Positions 34,645 to 44,559 of a stretch of DNA of 64,000 nucleotides are shown here, in pieces (position 1 is the stretch's first letter; every line of letters begins with the position of its first letter). Origin of the DNA: Fratercula arctica (lineage: Eukaryota; Chordata; Aves; Charadriiformes; Alcidae). The notes under the pieces were generated by a model. It made no database searches. It worked only from the letters and a program-made list of their open reading frames with translations, and had not been told where the DNA came from. The stretch spans positions 1,232,711 through 1,296,710 of the forward strand of contig CANTUZ010000021.1 in NCBI GenBank assembly GCA_947846985.1. The letters are read 5' to 3'. The position numbers and the translations under genes were made by a program.

Positions 34645-35101
34645 TGGGCCCTTCTCCTCCTTCTCTCATCCACTCCTCTCACCTCCATCTCCTTTGGAAC
34701 AAGGTGAGTCTGAAGCCCTTTCTCGTCCTCCTTTTCCTACACTTCTTTCTCTGGGATTTGGTAGCACATCCCGTCTCTATTGTCCTATGCTGTGTCTTGG
34801 AACTTCTTGTAATGGGAGAGGGAAGGGGGCAGAAAGTGTGGCACGGACAGAGGTTGGGGCTAGGCTGAGGTGCCTCCTGAACTATGGGCTAGGCGTGGAC
34901 ATGCCTGGGTTTAGTCGTTCTTGGCAGAGTTCTTTTAGGATGCGGGGAAGGAGAAACCCCTGGACCTCTCTCCACCTCTGGCTCTCATCTCCAGTACGTG
35001 ATTTTGCCCCCTTGTGTTGAGGTGACAGACTGCTCCTCACCCATCTCTCATGGTCTGCTTCCCCCTGCCCTCTCTCCCAGGTGCACCTCCAGCTCCAAGA
35101 C

Positions 35102-35416
35102 ATGTCCTGCTACAACCCCTGCCTGCCATGCCAGCCCTGCGGCCCCACCCCGCTGGCCAACAGCTGCAATGAGCCCTGTGTCAGGCAGTGCCAGGACTCC
35201 ACCGTCGTCATCCAGCCCTCCCCCGTGGTGGTGACCCTGCCCGGACCCATCCTCAGCTCCTTCCCACAGAGCACCGCCGTGGGATCCTCCACCTCCGCTG
35301 CCGTTGGCAGCATCCTCAGCTCTGCGGGAGTGCCCATCTCCTCCGGGGGCTTTGGCCTCTCCGGCCTCTCTGGCTTGGGCAGCCGCTACTGCGGCACAAG
35401 GTGCCCCCCCTGCTAA
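35102..35416 (+). CDS. Feather beta-keratin, gene 8 (104 aa)
   Basis: Variant Arg28, Tyr96, Pro102. Exon 2 starts at 35081. The intron (34704-35080, 377 bp) and promoter match gene 3 in inverted orientation, while the 3' UTR (hairpin 35449-35479, AATAAA 35810-35815) matches gene 4 directly at offset 20,043. It is the reciprocal junction product to gene 7. It is divergent from gene 7 with a type Y flank. Confidence 0.96.
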   Translation: MSCYNPCLPCQPCGPTPLANSCNEPCVRQCQDSTVVIQPSPVVVTLPGPILSSFPQSTAVGSSTSAAVGSILSSAGVPISSGGFGLSGLSGLGSRYCGTRCPPC

Positions 35417-35448
35417 AGCTGCTGGTGATGGCCCTGGCAAGGTCCCCA

Positions 35449-35479
35449 GGTACCCAGACTGCTACCAGTCTGGGGTACC
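35449..35479 (+). repeat. 3' UTR hairpin, gene 8
   Basis: Same 31-base inverted repeat, 33 bases past the stop codon. Confidence 0.8.
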
Positions 35480-35999
35480 AGACTGGGGATGGAGCACTGT
35501 GATCTTGCTTTCAGAGGGGCTGAGCAACCCCAACACCCCTTCCATTCGGACGGGGCCAGCCCGGGCTCTCACAAAGCACGGCCCATGCCTGCCTTTCCCC
35601 TCTTCCATTCCCCTTTCCCTCTTGTGTCCTTGTTCTCTTCTGCTGCCCTGGGCTGTGAGCCCCACAGAGCCAGCCTAGGGAGGACCTGCTGGCCCTGCTC
35701 CCTCTCTGGGACAGGCAGATCGACACCTTGCGGGGTCTCTGACACAGCCCCTTGTGCTTTGTATACTTGGGCCTCCACTCCGATTGACCTCATATCCCTC
35801 TTTTAACCCAATAAAGTTCTGCTGCATCCCAATCCACGCCTTTGTGTCATCCTCTTCTCTGCAGCACTCTCCCAAGATTCACAGGGAGATGGATGTTGCT
35901 AAGGGGTGGTCTGGGGAGGGAGTTGTAGGATAAGGTTTTTCAGTGGCTCTTAACATGGGATTGCTTTGACTATCCTGGGTCATGCATTTTGTGACACAC

Positions 36000-36110
36000 T
36001 TCACTACCAATCTGGGGATGGATCAAATGACAGTGACCGTAGCTACTCCAGTGATTTTAGGTCTTCTACCATGGCTTCTCTTCTCCATGCTGAGGAAGCG
36101 CCTTGCCTTC
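36000..36110. other. Flank without the large CR1 (empty-site relative)
   Basis: Runs 'ctaccaatctggggatggat' straight into 'cagtgaccgtag...ccagtgattttaggtcttct'. At genes 4 and 6 the same left flank stops at the CR1 3' end (15,994 and 25,671), and the right flank appears only beyond the 5' end of the element (8,706 and 28,750). This interval therefore resembles the pre-insertion site. Confidence 0.75.
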
Positions 36111-36370
36111 ATCCTCTCCCTCCCAAGAAAATGGCTTCACCAAAGGCAAATCGTGCCTGACCAATTTGGTGGCCTTCTGGGATGTTGCCACAGCATTGGT
36201 AGATAAGGGGAGAGCAACCAACGACATCTACCCGGACTTATGCAAAGTGTTTGATGCTGTCCCGCACGACATACTGGTCTCTAAATTGTAAAGGCATGGA
36301 TTTGATGGATGGACCACTTGGTTGATAAGGAACTGGCTACATGGCCGCACTCAAAGTATTGCAGGCAGAT
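36110..36370 (+). mobile_element. CR1 reverse-transcriptase fragment
   Basis: The plus-strand reading has '[19 protein letters not shown]' and then '[19 protein letters not shown]', with an in-frame stop after 'DILVSKL'. Both ends are truncated. Confidence 0.85.
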
Positions 36371-36375
36371 GAACA

Positions 36376-36540
36376 CCTGGTGGGATTTCCGCCACAGCCA
36401 TGGGGCACAAACTCCTTTCTGCCCCTGTTGCTCCCTGCACTGGGGCCTCCACTCATACCGACCTCATTTCCCTCTCTTGACTCAATAAAGTTCTGCTGCA
36501 TCCCAGCCTATGCCTCTGTGTCATCCTTTCACCGCAGATG
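36376..36540 (+). pseudogene. Orphan keratin 3' UTR
   Basis: Matches the distal 3' UTR of keratin genes: the 'ggtgggatttcc.ccacagc.atggggcacaaactc' stretch is as in gene 2 (6,300-6,335). It continues through 'ctcaataaagttctgctgcatcccagcc' (AATAAA at about 36,483) to 'tgtgtcatcctttcaccgcagatgc'. No coding exon or proximal UTR precedes it; a CR1 fragment does. It is the remains of a lost plus-strand keratin gene or a stray duplicated tail. Confidence 0.8.
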
Positions 36541-36627
36541 CTTAATTTGGGTGATTCTTACTGCAGTACAGCCAATAGCAATTATAGTAACGAGGACATA
36601 CAGTGACAGCGTTACACACAATTTGAT

Positions 36628-39600
36628 TCATTGGCTATTCTCACCCAAAATCAAATCCCCATGAGGTACACGTCGGACTTCCCCATCCTTCCGCATTACC
36701 CACCAAGTGCACCCAGGTCCTTGGGCAAAAGCAATCCCACGGATGGGTTTGCCTTTGCCTGAGGCAGGACTAACCCAGACTGTCTTCCCTAACATATTCT
36801 TCATGTGCAGTACAGGGACCTTATCCCCTTCTACGGTACGTGGAAGTTTTGACTGGGCAGGGCCAGCCCGATTGGTAGATCCCCTGGTGTTAACCAGCCA
36901 GGTAGCCTTTGCTAAATGTGCATCCCAATGTTTTAAGGTCCCACCCCCCATTGCTCTCAGTGTAGTTTTTAACAGTCCATTGTACCATTCTATCTTCCCA
37001 GAGGCTGGTGCGTGATAGGGGATGTGATACACCCACTCAATGCCATGCTCTTTGGCCCAGGTGTCTATGAGGCTGTTTCGGAAATGAGTCCCATTGTCTG
37101 ACTCAATTCTCTCTGGGGTACCATGCCGCCACAGGACTTGCTTTTCAAGGCCCAGGATAGTATTCCGGGCAGTGGCATGGGGCACAGGGTATGTTTCCAG
37201 CCATCCAGTGGTTGCTTCTGCCATTGTGAGCACATAGCACTTGCCTTGACAGGTTCGTGGCAGTGTGATATAATCAATCTGCCAGGCCTCCCCATATTTA
37301 TATTTCAACCATCGTCCTCCATACCAAAGAGGCTTCAAACGCTTGGCTTGCTTGATTGCAGCGCATGTCTCACATTCATGGATGACCTGTGCAATAGTGT
37401 CCATGGTCAAGTCCACCCCTCGGTCACGAGCCCATCTATATGTCACATCTCTTCCTTGGTGGCCTGAGGTCTCATGGGCCCACCGAGCTATGAATAGTTC
37501 ACCCTTATGTTGCCAATCCAGATCCACTTGAGCCACTTCAATCCTAGCAGCCCGATCCACCTGTTGGTTGTTCTGATGTTCCTCCGCGGCCCGATTCTTT
37601 GGTACGTGGGCATCTACACGGCGTACTTTCACAACCAGATTCTCTATCCAGGCAGCAATATCTTGCCATAGTTCAGCAGCCCAGATGGGTTTGCCTCTGC
37701 GCTGCCAGTTGCCCTGCTTCCACTGCTGTAACCATCCCCACAGAGCACTTGCCACCATCCATGAGTCAGTGTAGAGATAAAGTACTGGCCATTTTTCTCG
37801 CTCCGCGATGTGCAAAGTCAGCTGAATGGCTTTCACCTCTGCAAACTGGCTCAATTCACCTTGTCCTTCACTGGCTTCTGCAACTTGTCGTGTAGGACTC
37901 CACACAGCAGCCTTCCACTTTCGATGCTTTCCCACAATCCGGCAGGACCCATCAGTGAACAGGGCATATTTCTTCTCATTTTCTGGCAGCTTATTACATG
38001 GTGGGGCCTCTTCCGCACGCGTCACCTCCTCCTCTGGTGACATTCCAAAATCCTTGCCTTCTGGCCAGTCCATGATCACTTCCAGAATTCCTGGGCGACT
38101 GGAGTTTCCCATTCGAGTTCACTGTGTGATCAGTGCAATCCACTTACTCCATGTAGCATCAGTTGCATGATGTGTGGTGGGGACCCTTTCTTTGAACATC
38201 CAACCCAGCACCGGCAGTCGAGGTGCTAAGAGGAGCTGCGCTTCCACACCAACCACCTCCGAAGCAGCTCGAACCCCTTCATATGCTGCCAATAGCTCCT
38301 CTTCTGTTGCAGTGTAGAGGGCTTCGGATCCTCTGTATCCCTGACTCCAAAACCCTAGGGGTCGACCTCGGGTCTCCCCTGGTGCCTTCTGCCAGAGGCT
38401 CCAGGTAGGGCCATTCTCCCCGGCTGCGGTGTAGAGCACATTTTGAACATCTTGTCCTGCCCGGACTGGCCCCAGGGCCACTGCATGGACTATTTCCTGT
38501 TTGATTTGTTCAAAAGCTTGTCGTTGCTCAGGACCCCATTTAAAATCATTCTTCTTCTGGGTTACTTGATACAGAGGGCTTACAATCAGACTGTAATCTG
38601 GGATATGCATCCTCCAAAAACCCACAATGCCTAAGAAAGCTTGTGTTTCCTTTTTACTAGTTGGTGGAGACACAGCTGCTATTTTGTTGATCACATCCAT
38701 TGGGATCTGGCGGCGTCCATCTTGCCATTTTATTCCTAAGAACTGGATCTCCTGTGCAGGTCCCTTGACCTTACTTCGTTTTATGGGAAAACCAGCTTTC
38801 AGAAGGATTCAGACTATTTTATCCCCTTTCTCAAAAACTTCTTCGGCTGTGTTTCCCCATACAATGATGTCATCAATGTACTGCAGATGTTCTGGAGCTT
38901 CACCCTGTTCCAGTGCAGTCTGGATCAGTCCATGGCAAATGGTGGGGCTGTGTTTCCACCCCTGGGGCAGTCGATTCCAGGTGTACTGGATGCCCCTCCA
39001 AGTGAAAGCAAACTGTGGCCTGCACTCTGCTGCCAAAGGGATTGAGAAAAATGCATTCGCTATATCAATCGTGGCATACCACTTGGCTGCCTTGGACTCC
39101 AGTTCATACTGGAGTTCTAGCATGTCCGGCACAGCAGCGCTCAGTGGTGGCGTGACTTCATTCAGGCCACGATAGTCTACAGTTAGCCTCCACTCTCCAT
39201 CAGATTTTTGCACCGGCCATATGGGACTGTTAAAAGGTGAGCGAGTCTTGCTGATCACTCCTTGAACCTCTAGCTGATGAATCAGCTTATGGATGGATGG
39301 ATGGGAATCAGAGTGTCGGTTAGTGCGATATTGCCGCCGATGCACCGTTGTGGTAGCAATCGGCACCTGCTGTTCTTCGACCCTCAACAACCCCACAACA
39401 GAAGAGTCCTCCAAGAGACCAGGCAGGGTGGACAACTGTTTAACTTCCTCCACCTCCAAGGCAGCTATGCCAAAGGCCCACCGATACCCCTTTGGGTCCT
39501 TAAAATACCCTCTCCTGAGGTAATCTATACCAAGGATGCATGGAGCATCTGGGCCAGTCACAATGGGATGCTTTTGCCACTCATTCCCATTTTGGTTCAC

Positions 39601-39819
39601 TTCAGCCTCCAATACAGTCAACTCTTGGGATCCCCCTGTGACCCCAGAAATACAAATGGGTTCTGTGCCTCTATAGCTTGATGGTATTAGAGTGCACTGC
39701 GCTCCTGTGTCCACTAGATCCTTATATTCCTGTGGGTCCGATGTGCCAGGCCACCGAATCCACACTGTCCAATAAACCCGGTTGTCCCTTTCCTCCACCT
39801 GGCTGGAGGCAGGGCCCCT
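36628..39819 (-). pseudogene. ERV pro-pol (protease, RT, RNase H, integrase), interrupted
   Basis: One continuous frame, also shared with the downstream half of gag. The order is an aspartic protease with DTGAQ (about 39,700), reverse transcriptase with the YIDD catalytic motif (about 38,885), RNase H with the TDGS motif (about 37,950), an HHCC-type integrase zinc region (about 37,480-37,340), and the integrase catalytic core to about 36,900. Two in-frame TGA codons, at 38,809-38,811 and 38,119-38,121, break it. There is no ATG close to its start; it follows a TAG that ends gag in the same frame, so expression as a Gag-Pol fusion is likely in the parent virus. Not functional as it stands. Confidence 0.9.
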
Positions 39820-41815
39820 CTAATACTGGTCATGGTATCCAGTACTCACTTCTTGCAGAAATGACTTGGAGGTTCCTTCAAGAGGATCAGAAGCAAGATC
39901 AGGCCTTATGCTCTGTCTGGGGAACTGTCCACTGGAAATTGGGGCAGCACTTTTCCTGGAGGGATCCCCTTTTGTGGTTGTCCTTCCTTGCAACTCCTGT
40001 ACCCGTGTCCGCAGGATCCAAGTAGGTTGTCCATCCCACTTCCTCATGTCCTCTCCATGGTCTCGCAGGTAGAACCACAGCGTGCCTTGTGGTGTGTACC
40101 CTCTGTACTCTCTCTCTTGAGTGGGGAAATGCCTGCTCCTAATAGCTGAGATGCTGGCCCGTACAGGTGGGGAGTAGGACATATTCTCTTCAAGTTGCTG
40201 GACCTTCCGGGACAGTTTCTCCACAGCTGAGACAAGGGGGGAAGAGAGGCTTTCTTCATATCGCCGGAGCCGGCCAGCCAGCTCATCCACCGTTGGTCCT
40301 TCTTCACCTTGCCATTCCATTACTGCCAGTGAGTTGGCATATGACGATGGTGCGCTCCGTACAAACTTCCGCCGCATGGGCCTTGTGCATTGCACCTCAT
40401 CGGGGTCCGTGGGTAAGTCTGTATTGTCCAAGTCATAATAAATCATCTCCTGCACGGCTAATTCTCTCAGGTACTGGATACGTCTTCCCATGGTGGTCCA
40501 CTTGCTTGGTTGACATACAACATCTTCACTGAAGGGGTACCTCTCCCTCACGCCTGACAGGAGTCGTTTCCAGAGGCGGAGGGCTTGGGTCTTCTTTCCA
40601 ATTGCCTTGTCAATGCCGCCTTCCCTAGACAGGGATCCCAACTGCCTGGCTTCCCTACCCTCTAATTCCAGGCTACTGGCCCCGTTATCCCAACACCGAA
40701 GCAGCCAGGTGACAATGTGCTCACCTGAAAGTCGGCTAAAATCTTTTCGCATATCCCGCAGCTCACTCAGGGATAGGGATTGGGTAATTATCTCTGGTTC
40801 TGCCTCTTCCTCCTGTTCTTGTGATGGCCCTGGTTCATCGTCATCTCTTACTAAGCGAACTGATTTCTTTGTGCACTTCTTCTTTTGTATGGGGGCAACG
40901 GATACTGGCACGGGTTGGTTCCCTGGTTCAGCAGCAGTGGCTGTCACTGGGGTTGGAGTAGCTGCAGTGGCTGCCACAGGGGTTGCGGTAGCCGCAGTGT
41001 CTGTCACAGGGGTTGCAGTAGCCACAGTGTCTGTCACAGGGGTTGCAGTAGCCACAGTGTCTGTCACAGGGGTCACAGTAGCTGCAGTGTCTGTCGCAGG
41101 GGTTGCAGTAGCCACAGTGCCTGTCGCAGCAGCGCCTGCTGCAGGGGCTGCAGCAGCCACAGCGCCTGCCGGTCTGGTCTCTGTCTCTCTCCTGAGGGTG
41201 CTGCATAGCACTGAGCAGGGCCTGGTAGATACTGGCCAGGGCCCAGCACAGTGCGGTGAGTTGTGCCTCTCTAGAATAGCCACAGCATTTTCCCTTCAGA
41301 TATTCTACTACTCTGTCTGGGTCCTGTAATTGTTCAGGGGTGAAGTCCCAGACCATTGGAGGTGAGAAGTTCTCTAAGTACCTGTCCATGTTCTCCCACC
41401 TGCCATGCCACCCCTGACTGTCCAGCCTTGGAGTAGATCTCTGGGTGGTAGTCTTAAATAGTCGTTTAAGCCTAAACAAGACCTGGAACATATTCAGCAA
41501 ACATAACACTAGGAACATGCCAGTTTGAGCATCCCAAGGATATTCAAAATTCTCAAAAGCTGTCATACCTGACCCGAAGGAGAAAAGGGAGGCAAAAGAG
41601 CTGGGGAAAGTGTCCCCTCCTGTTTCCCCCATAGACTGGGTGTAATTATTAATGAATTCTGAGAGGTGGTGCCCAATGTACGGACAGGACAGCAATACCA
41701 CATAAATGCCCCAAAATAACCGTCTAACAAGTGATGTTATCATATCATAAGCCGATATTGCACAGGACAGTAAAATGATAATCCCCATCCCCCTCCCAGA
41801 AGTAACAAATATCAT
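39820..41815 (-). pseudogene. ERV gag, frame-shifted
   Basis: Two overlapping reading frames. The upstream one (first ATG at 41,813-41,815, stop at 40,928) and the downstream one (in frame to a TAG at 39,820-39,822) change over near 41,150-41,280, just before or within a 30-bp tandem repeat. The upstream part has a hydrophobic N-terminal stretch, then a helical region. The downstream part has an acidic, Ser/Glu-rich linker and a long helical region, but no obvious zinc knuckle. I infer a single ancestral gag with an indel; two genuine proteins are less likely. Confidence 0.65.
40930..41130 (-). repeat. 30-bp tandem repeat inside ERV gag
   Basis: Six full 30-base units in exact register at 40,951, 40,981, 41,011, 41,041, 41,071 and 41,101, with a degenerate partial unit on the left. 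In the frame continuous with the rest of gag each unit gives ten Ala/Thr/Pro/Val-rich residues (ATATPVTDTV type). In the overlapping frame each gives a Cys-rich ten-residue unit (CGYCNPCDRH type). Confidence 0.92.
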
Positions 41816-41959
41816 CACGGGGAGTGCATAAGACACACAGGAATTTACATAACACAGTCACGAGAACAAACTAAGCAACATAGTGACCAGCGACTATTTA
41901 CCTAACAAATTCATTTTTTCAAGCTCTAGTTGGATTCTGTCGTTATCTCAACTCTTCAA

Positions 41960-41977
41960 GTCCCACGTTGGGCGCCA
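41960..41977 (-). promoter_or_regulatory. ERV primer binding site, tRNA-Lys type
   Basis: On the minus strand it reads TGGCGCCCAACGTGGGA, the form expected for tRNA-Lys(1,2). It lies eight bases inside the LTR edge. Confidence 0.8.
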
Positions 41978-41985
41978 AAAAGGAC

Positions 41986-42314
41986 TGTAGTGGTTTGGCC
42001 TCAGATGGCAACAAAGAACCACGTGTCACTCGCTCGGCTCTTCCCAATACGGGAAGGATCAGAAGAAAAAGGCAAAACTCTTGGGTTGAGACAAAGGCAG
42101 TTTAACAAAACAGCAAAGGGAACAAGAAAACAACAGTAACACGGACAGAGGAATATACAAACGCGATTATGGAACCGCCACTCACGGACCGGACCCGGGA
42201 CGTGCCAGCCCGCTCCAAACCCAACTGCCTGCCCCCTCCCTCCTTTTAATCTCAGGGTGGGCGTGGCTCACATGGCATGGAATACTTAACCCTGTCCCCG
42301 CTGGAACCAGGACA
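41986..42314 (-). mobile_element. ERV 5' LTR (329 bp)
   Basis: Bounded by TG...CA. The minus-strand start is TGTCCTGG, typical of avian ERV LTRs. A TATA-like ATTAAAAGG lies near 42,243-42,251, and the R region contains 'gtttaacaaaac' and 'gggttgagacaaaggcag' in plus orientation. The outer edge abuts the keratin tail module at 42,315. Confidence 0.8.
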
Positions 42315-42850
42315 TGGAGTTACTGCAAAAGTACCTTTTCCTGGCCCTGCTTTTGGGCTGTTGCTTGTCAGGGGCTGAAGGATTTGTGGGGAGACAGGGC
42401 TGGTTGCTACCAAGCCAGCTGCCATTCAAGGCTCTGGGTGGACATGTGTCATCTCACCCAGCTCTGTGCTGCAGCAGCTCAGCAGCTCCCCTTCCTCAGC
42501 TGCAAGCCTCTCTGCAGTCTTTGCTGCTGGTCACCACATTGCTTTGGAGAGCTCCTGGACAGCCCTTTGAGACACTCAGTCCACTCCTGCTGCCTCTCTT
42601 ATGGCCCTGAGTCTCTCCCTGCTCCTTTGCCCCAGAAACATTCCCAGGAATCCCTGGGCACGGACAGGGAAGCAGCAGGGCAAGAAGAACATGTGGGTCT
42701 GTGTGCTGTATTGACCATGGCAAGCACGAAGCACCCGCCAGCTGTTCTCTTGATCCGCTGTCCCAATGGAATGGGGGGAGAATTGCAAGAGTGAGAGAGC
42801 GAAACACTCTGGGGTCGAGATCAGGACAGTCTAAAAGGGGAAGGGAAAAA
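42315..42850. repeat. Keratin-unit tail module, copy 3
   Basis: Matches 9,030-9,560 with moderate divergence and its own differences near 42,680-42,720. The ERV LTR begins exactly where the match to the other copies is lost. The remaining 42,851-43,100 is diverged keratin 3' flank. Confidence 0.65.
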
Positions 42851-43516
42851 AGAGAAAAATACAACTGATACAAAGGCAATCAGCGACCACCGAGCACCAG
42901 CAGAGCAATGCCCAGGCATTCTATATGAAAAGCTGCTTGGAAAGACTGTCCACAGTATTTCAGTTAAAAATCATTGTGTTAACAACCACTGCACAATCAT
43001 CCCCAACAAGCCCTTCCCAGAACCACCCCGAGGAACACCCCTTTCCCTGGGCATCTTGGGAGAGTATCTGCCAGGGAAAGGATGACACAGAGGCCAGGGA
43101 TGCAGAAGAATTTTAATTAGTTAAAAAGGGGAAACAATGTCACTCTGAGGGGACATCCCAGTGCAGGGAGTAACAGGGGCAGAAAAGAGACTGCCCCATG
43201 GTTGTGGCAGAGGTCCCAACAGGTATCCAGCCTGCCCCAGAGAGGGAGCAGGGCCAGCAGGCCCTCCCTAGGCTGGCTCTGTGGGGCTCACAGCCCCGGG
43301 CAGCACAAGAGAACAAGGACGCGGGAGGCAAAGGAGAGAGTGGAAGAGAGGAAAGGCAGGCATGGGCCGTGCTTTGTGAGAGCCCAGGCTGTCCTTTTTG
43401 CAAGGGTTGCTGGGGTTCCTCAGCCCCTCTGAAAGCAGGATCACAGTGCTCCATCCCCAGTCTGGTACCATCTTCTGGTTCCCTGGGAACATTCCCCAGG
43501 GCCATCGCCAGCAGCT

Positions 43517-43831
43517 TTAGCAGGGGAGGCACCTTGTGCCGCAGGAGCGGCTGCCCAAGCCAGAGAGGCCGGAGAGGCCAAAGCCCCCGGAGGAGATGGG
43601 CACTCCCGCAGAGCTGAGGATGCTGCCAACGGCAGCGGAGGTGGAGGATCCCACGGCGGTGCTCTGTGGGAAGGAGCTGAGGATGGGTCCGGGCAGGGTC
43701 ACCACCACGGGGGAGGGCTGGATGACGACGGTGGAGTCCTGGCACTGCCTGACACAGGGCTCATTGCAGCTGTTGGCCAGCGGGGTGGGGCCGCAGGGCT
43801 GGCATGGCAGGCAGGGGTTGTAGCAGGACAT
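43517..43831 (-). CDS. Feather beta-keratin, gene 9 (104 aa)
   Basis: Variant Arg28, Ser96, Leu102; identical protein to genes 2 and 5 although its flanks are clearly more diverged. Exon 2 starts at 43852 and the intron is 43853-44193 (341 bp). Exon 1 ends in 'gaaagag' rather than 'gaacaag'. ATTAAA is at 43112-43117. The 3' UTR has no hairpin but the ancestral-looking 'agatggtaccagactgggga'. The promoter flank (44,364-44,800) resembles type Y. Confidence 0.95.
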   Translation of the reverse strand: MSCYNPCLPCQPCGPTPLANSCNEPCVRQCQDSTVVIQPSPVVVTLPGPILSSFPQSTAVGSSTSAAVGSILSSAGVPISSGGFGLSGLSGLGSRSCGTRCLPC

Positions 43832-44252
43832 GTCTTGGATCTGGAGGTGCAGCTGGAAGAGAGGGAAGTGAAGAGAACCCTGTCACCCCACATGCTGGGT
43901 GGAGAGCTGGAGTTTCTCTAGGGAGACCCACAGGCTTCTCCTTCCCCTCAGCCCAAAAGTTCCCCGCCAAGAGTGACCAAGCCCAGGAAGGTCCCCACCA
44001 GCCTATAGCTCAGGAAACACCTCAGCCAAGACCCATTCTCTCTCCATGCTAGACCTTCTCCCTCCTTCCTACTTCTATTACAAGGATCCCCAAGCCCTGC
44101 TGTGGCATGATGGAGGAGGCATTGCTGAGGTATCTATTGGTGTGAGACCTCAGCCTGCGGAAGGATGAGAAGCAGAAAGGGCTGCACACTCACCTCTTTC
44201 CCAAGGAGAGCAAGGCGAGAGAAGTGAATGAGAGAATAAGGCTTTGGGTTTA

Positions 44253-44260
44253 CTTTTATA
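44253..44260 (-). promoter_or_regulatory. TATA box of keratin gene 9
   Basis: TATAAAAG on the minus strand. The upstream block near 44,308-44,362 keeps 'gtaattttccaacag' but has lost the donor-like GGTGAGTCTG. Confidence 0.8.
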
Positions 44261-44559
44261 CTGCTCCTGCACCACCCCAGACCCTAAGGCTGTCTCTGCG
44301 TGGGCTGTAATTTTCCAACAGATTCATCTTAAATGGAGAATACCCTTTCTAATCACACAGTTTGTAATTTGGTTTCCTTTATTTCCTCCTTTTCACTTCC
44401 TCATTTCTGAAATGCCCTTTGTGCCAGAGACGCTCCAGTCAAATCCTGGAATGAGAGACCCATGGACCTCCAGGCATGAAGAGAACAGTGCTCAGGACAG
44501 AACTCAAGTGCTGAAGAGGTCCCATGCAGGCAGGGGACACTAACTTAAGGTACCTTTGT

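Larger units (their letters stand above)
30705..35020. repeat. Flipped intergenic block, copy 2 (mate 10670-14985)
   Basis: Inverted counterpart of the pair 2 intergenic block. Here type X is on the left (gene 7) and type Y on the right (gene 8). Only isolated base differences were noticed: one residue in the 31,600-32,337 reading frame, and one in the 34,508-35,020 frame. Confidence 0.92.
36541..42314 (-). mobile_element. ERV-L-like endogenous retrovirus, 3'-truncated
   Basis: A minus-strand provirus with a 5' LTR at 41,986-42,314, a Lys-type primer binding site, gag, pro and pol, and no env. The left end stops after the integrase region at about 36,541 with no 3' LTR, so the element is truncated or was cut by a rearrangement. 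Pol organisation (protease, RT with YIDD, RNase H, integrase) and the lack of env suit class III (ERV-L) elements. It lies between the orphan keratin 3' UTR and the gene 9 tail module. Confidence 0.9.

Noticed and set aside
40930..41130. Regular 30-bp repeats that could suggest a CRISPR-like array
   Set aside because: The units are contiguous without spacers, lie inside retroviral gag, and the genome is avian.
40928..41836. Cys-rich frame as a separate accessory gene of the ERV
   Set aside because: It is the upstream gag frame running out of frame into the repeat; kept only as a finding on dual coding, not as a gene.
41960..41977. Possible tRNA-Lys gene fragment
   Set aside because: Only the 3' terminal complement is present, next to an LTR edge; it is a primer binding site.
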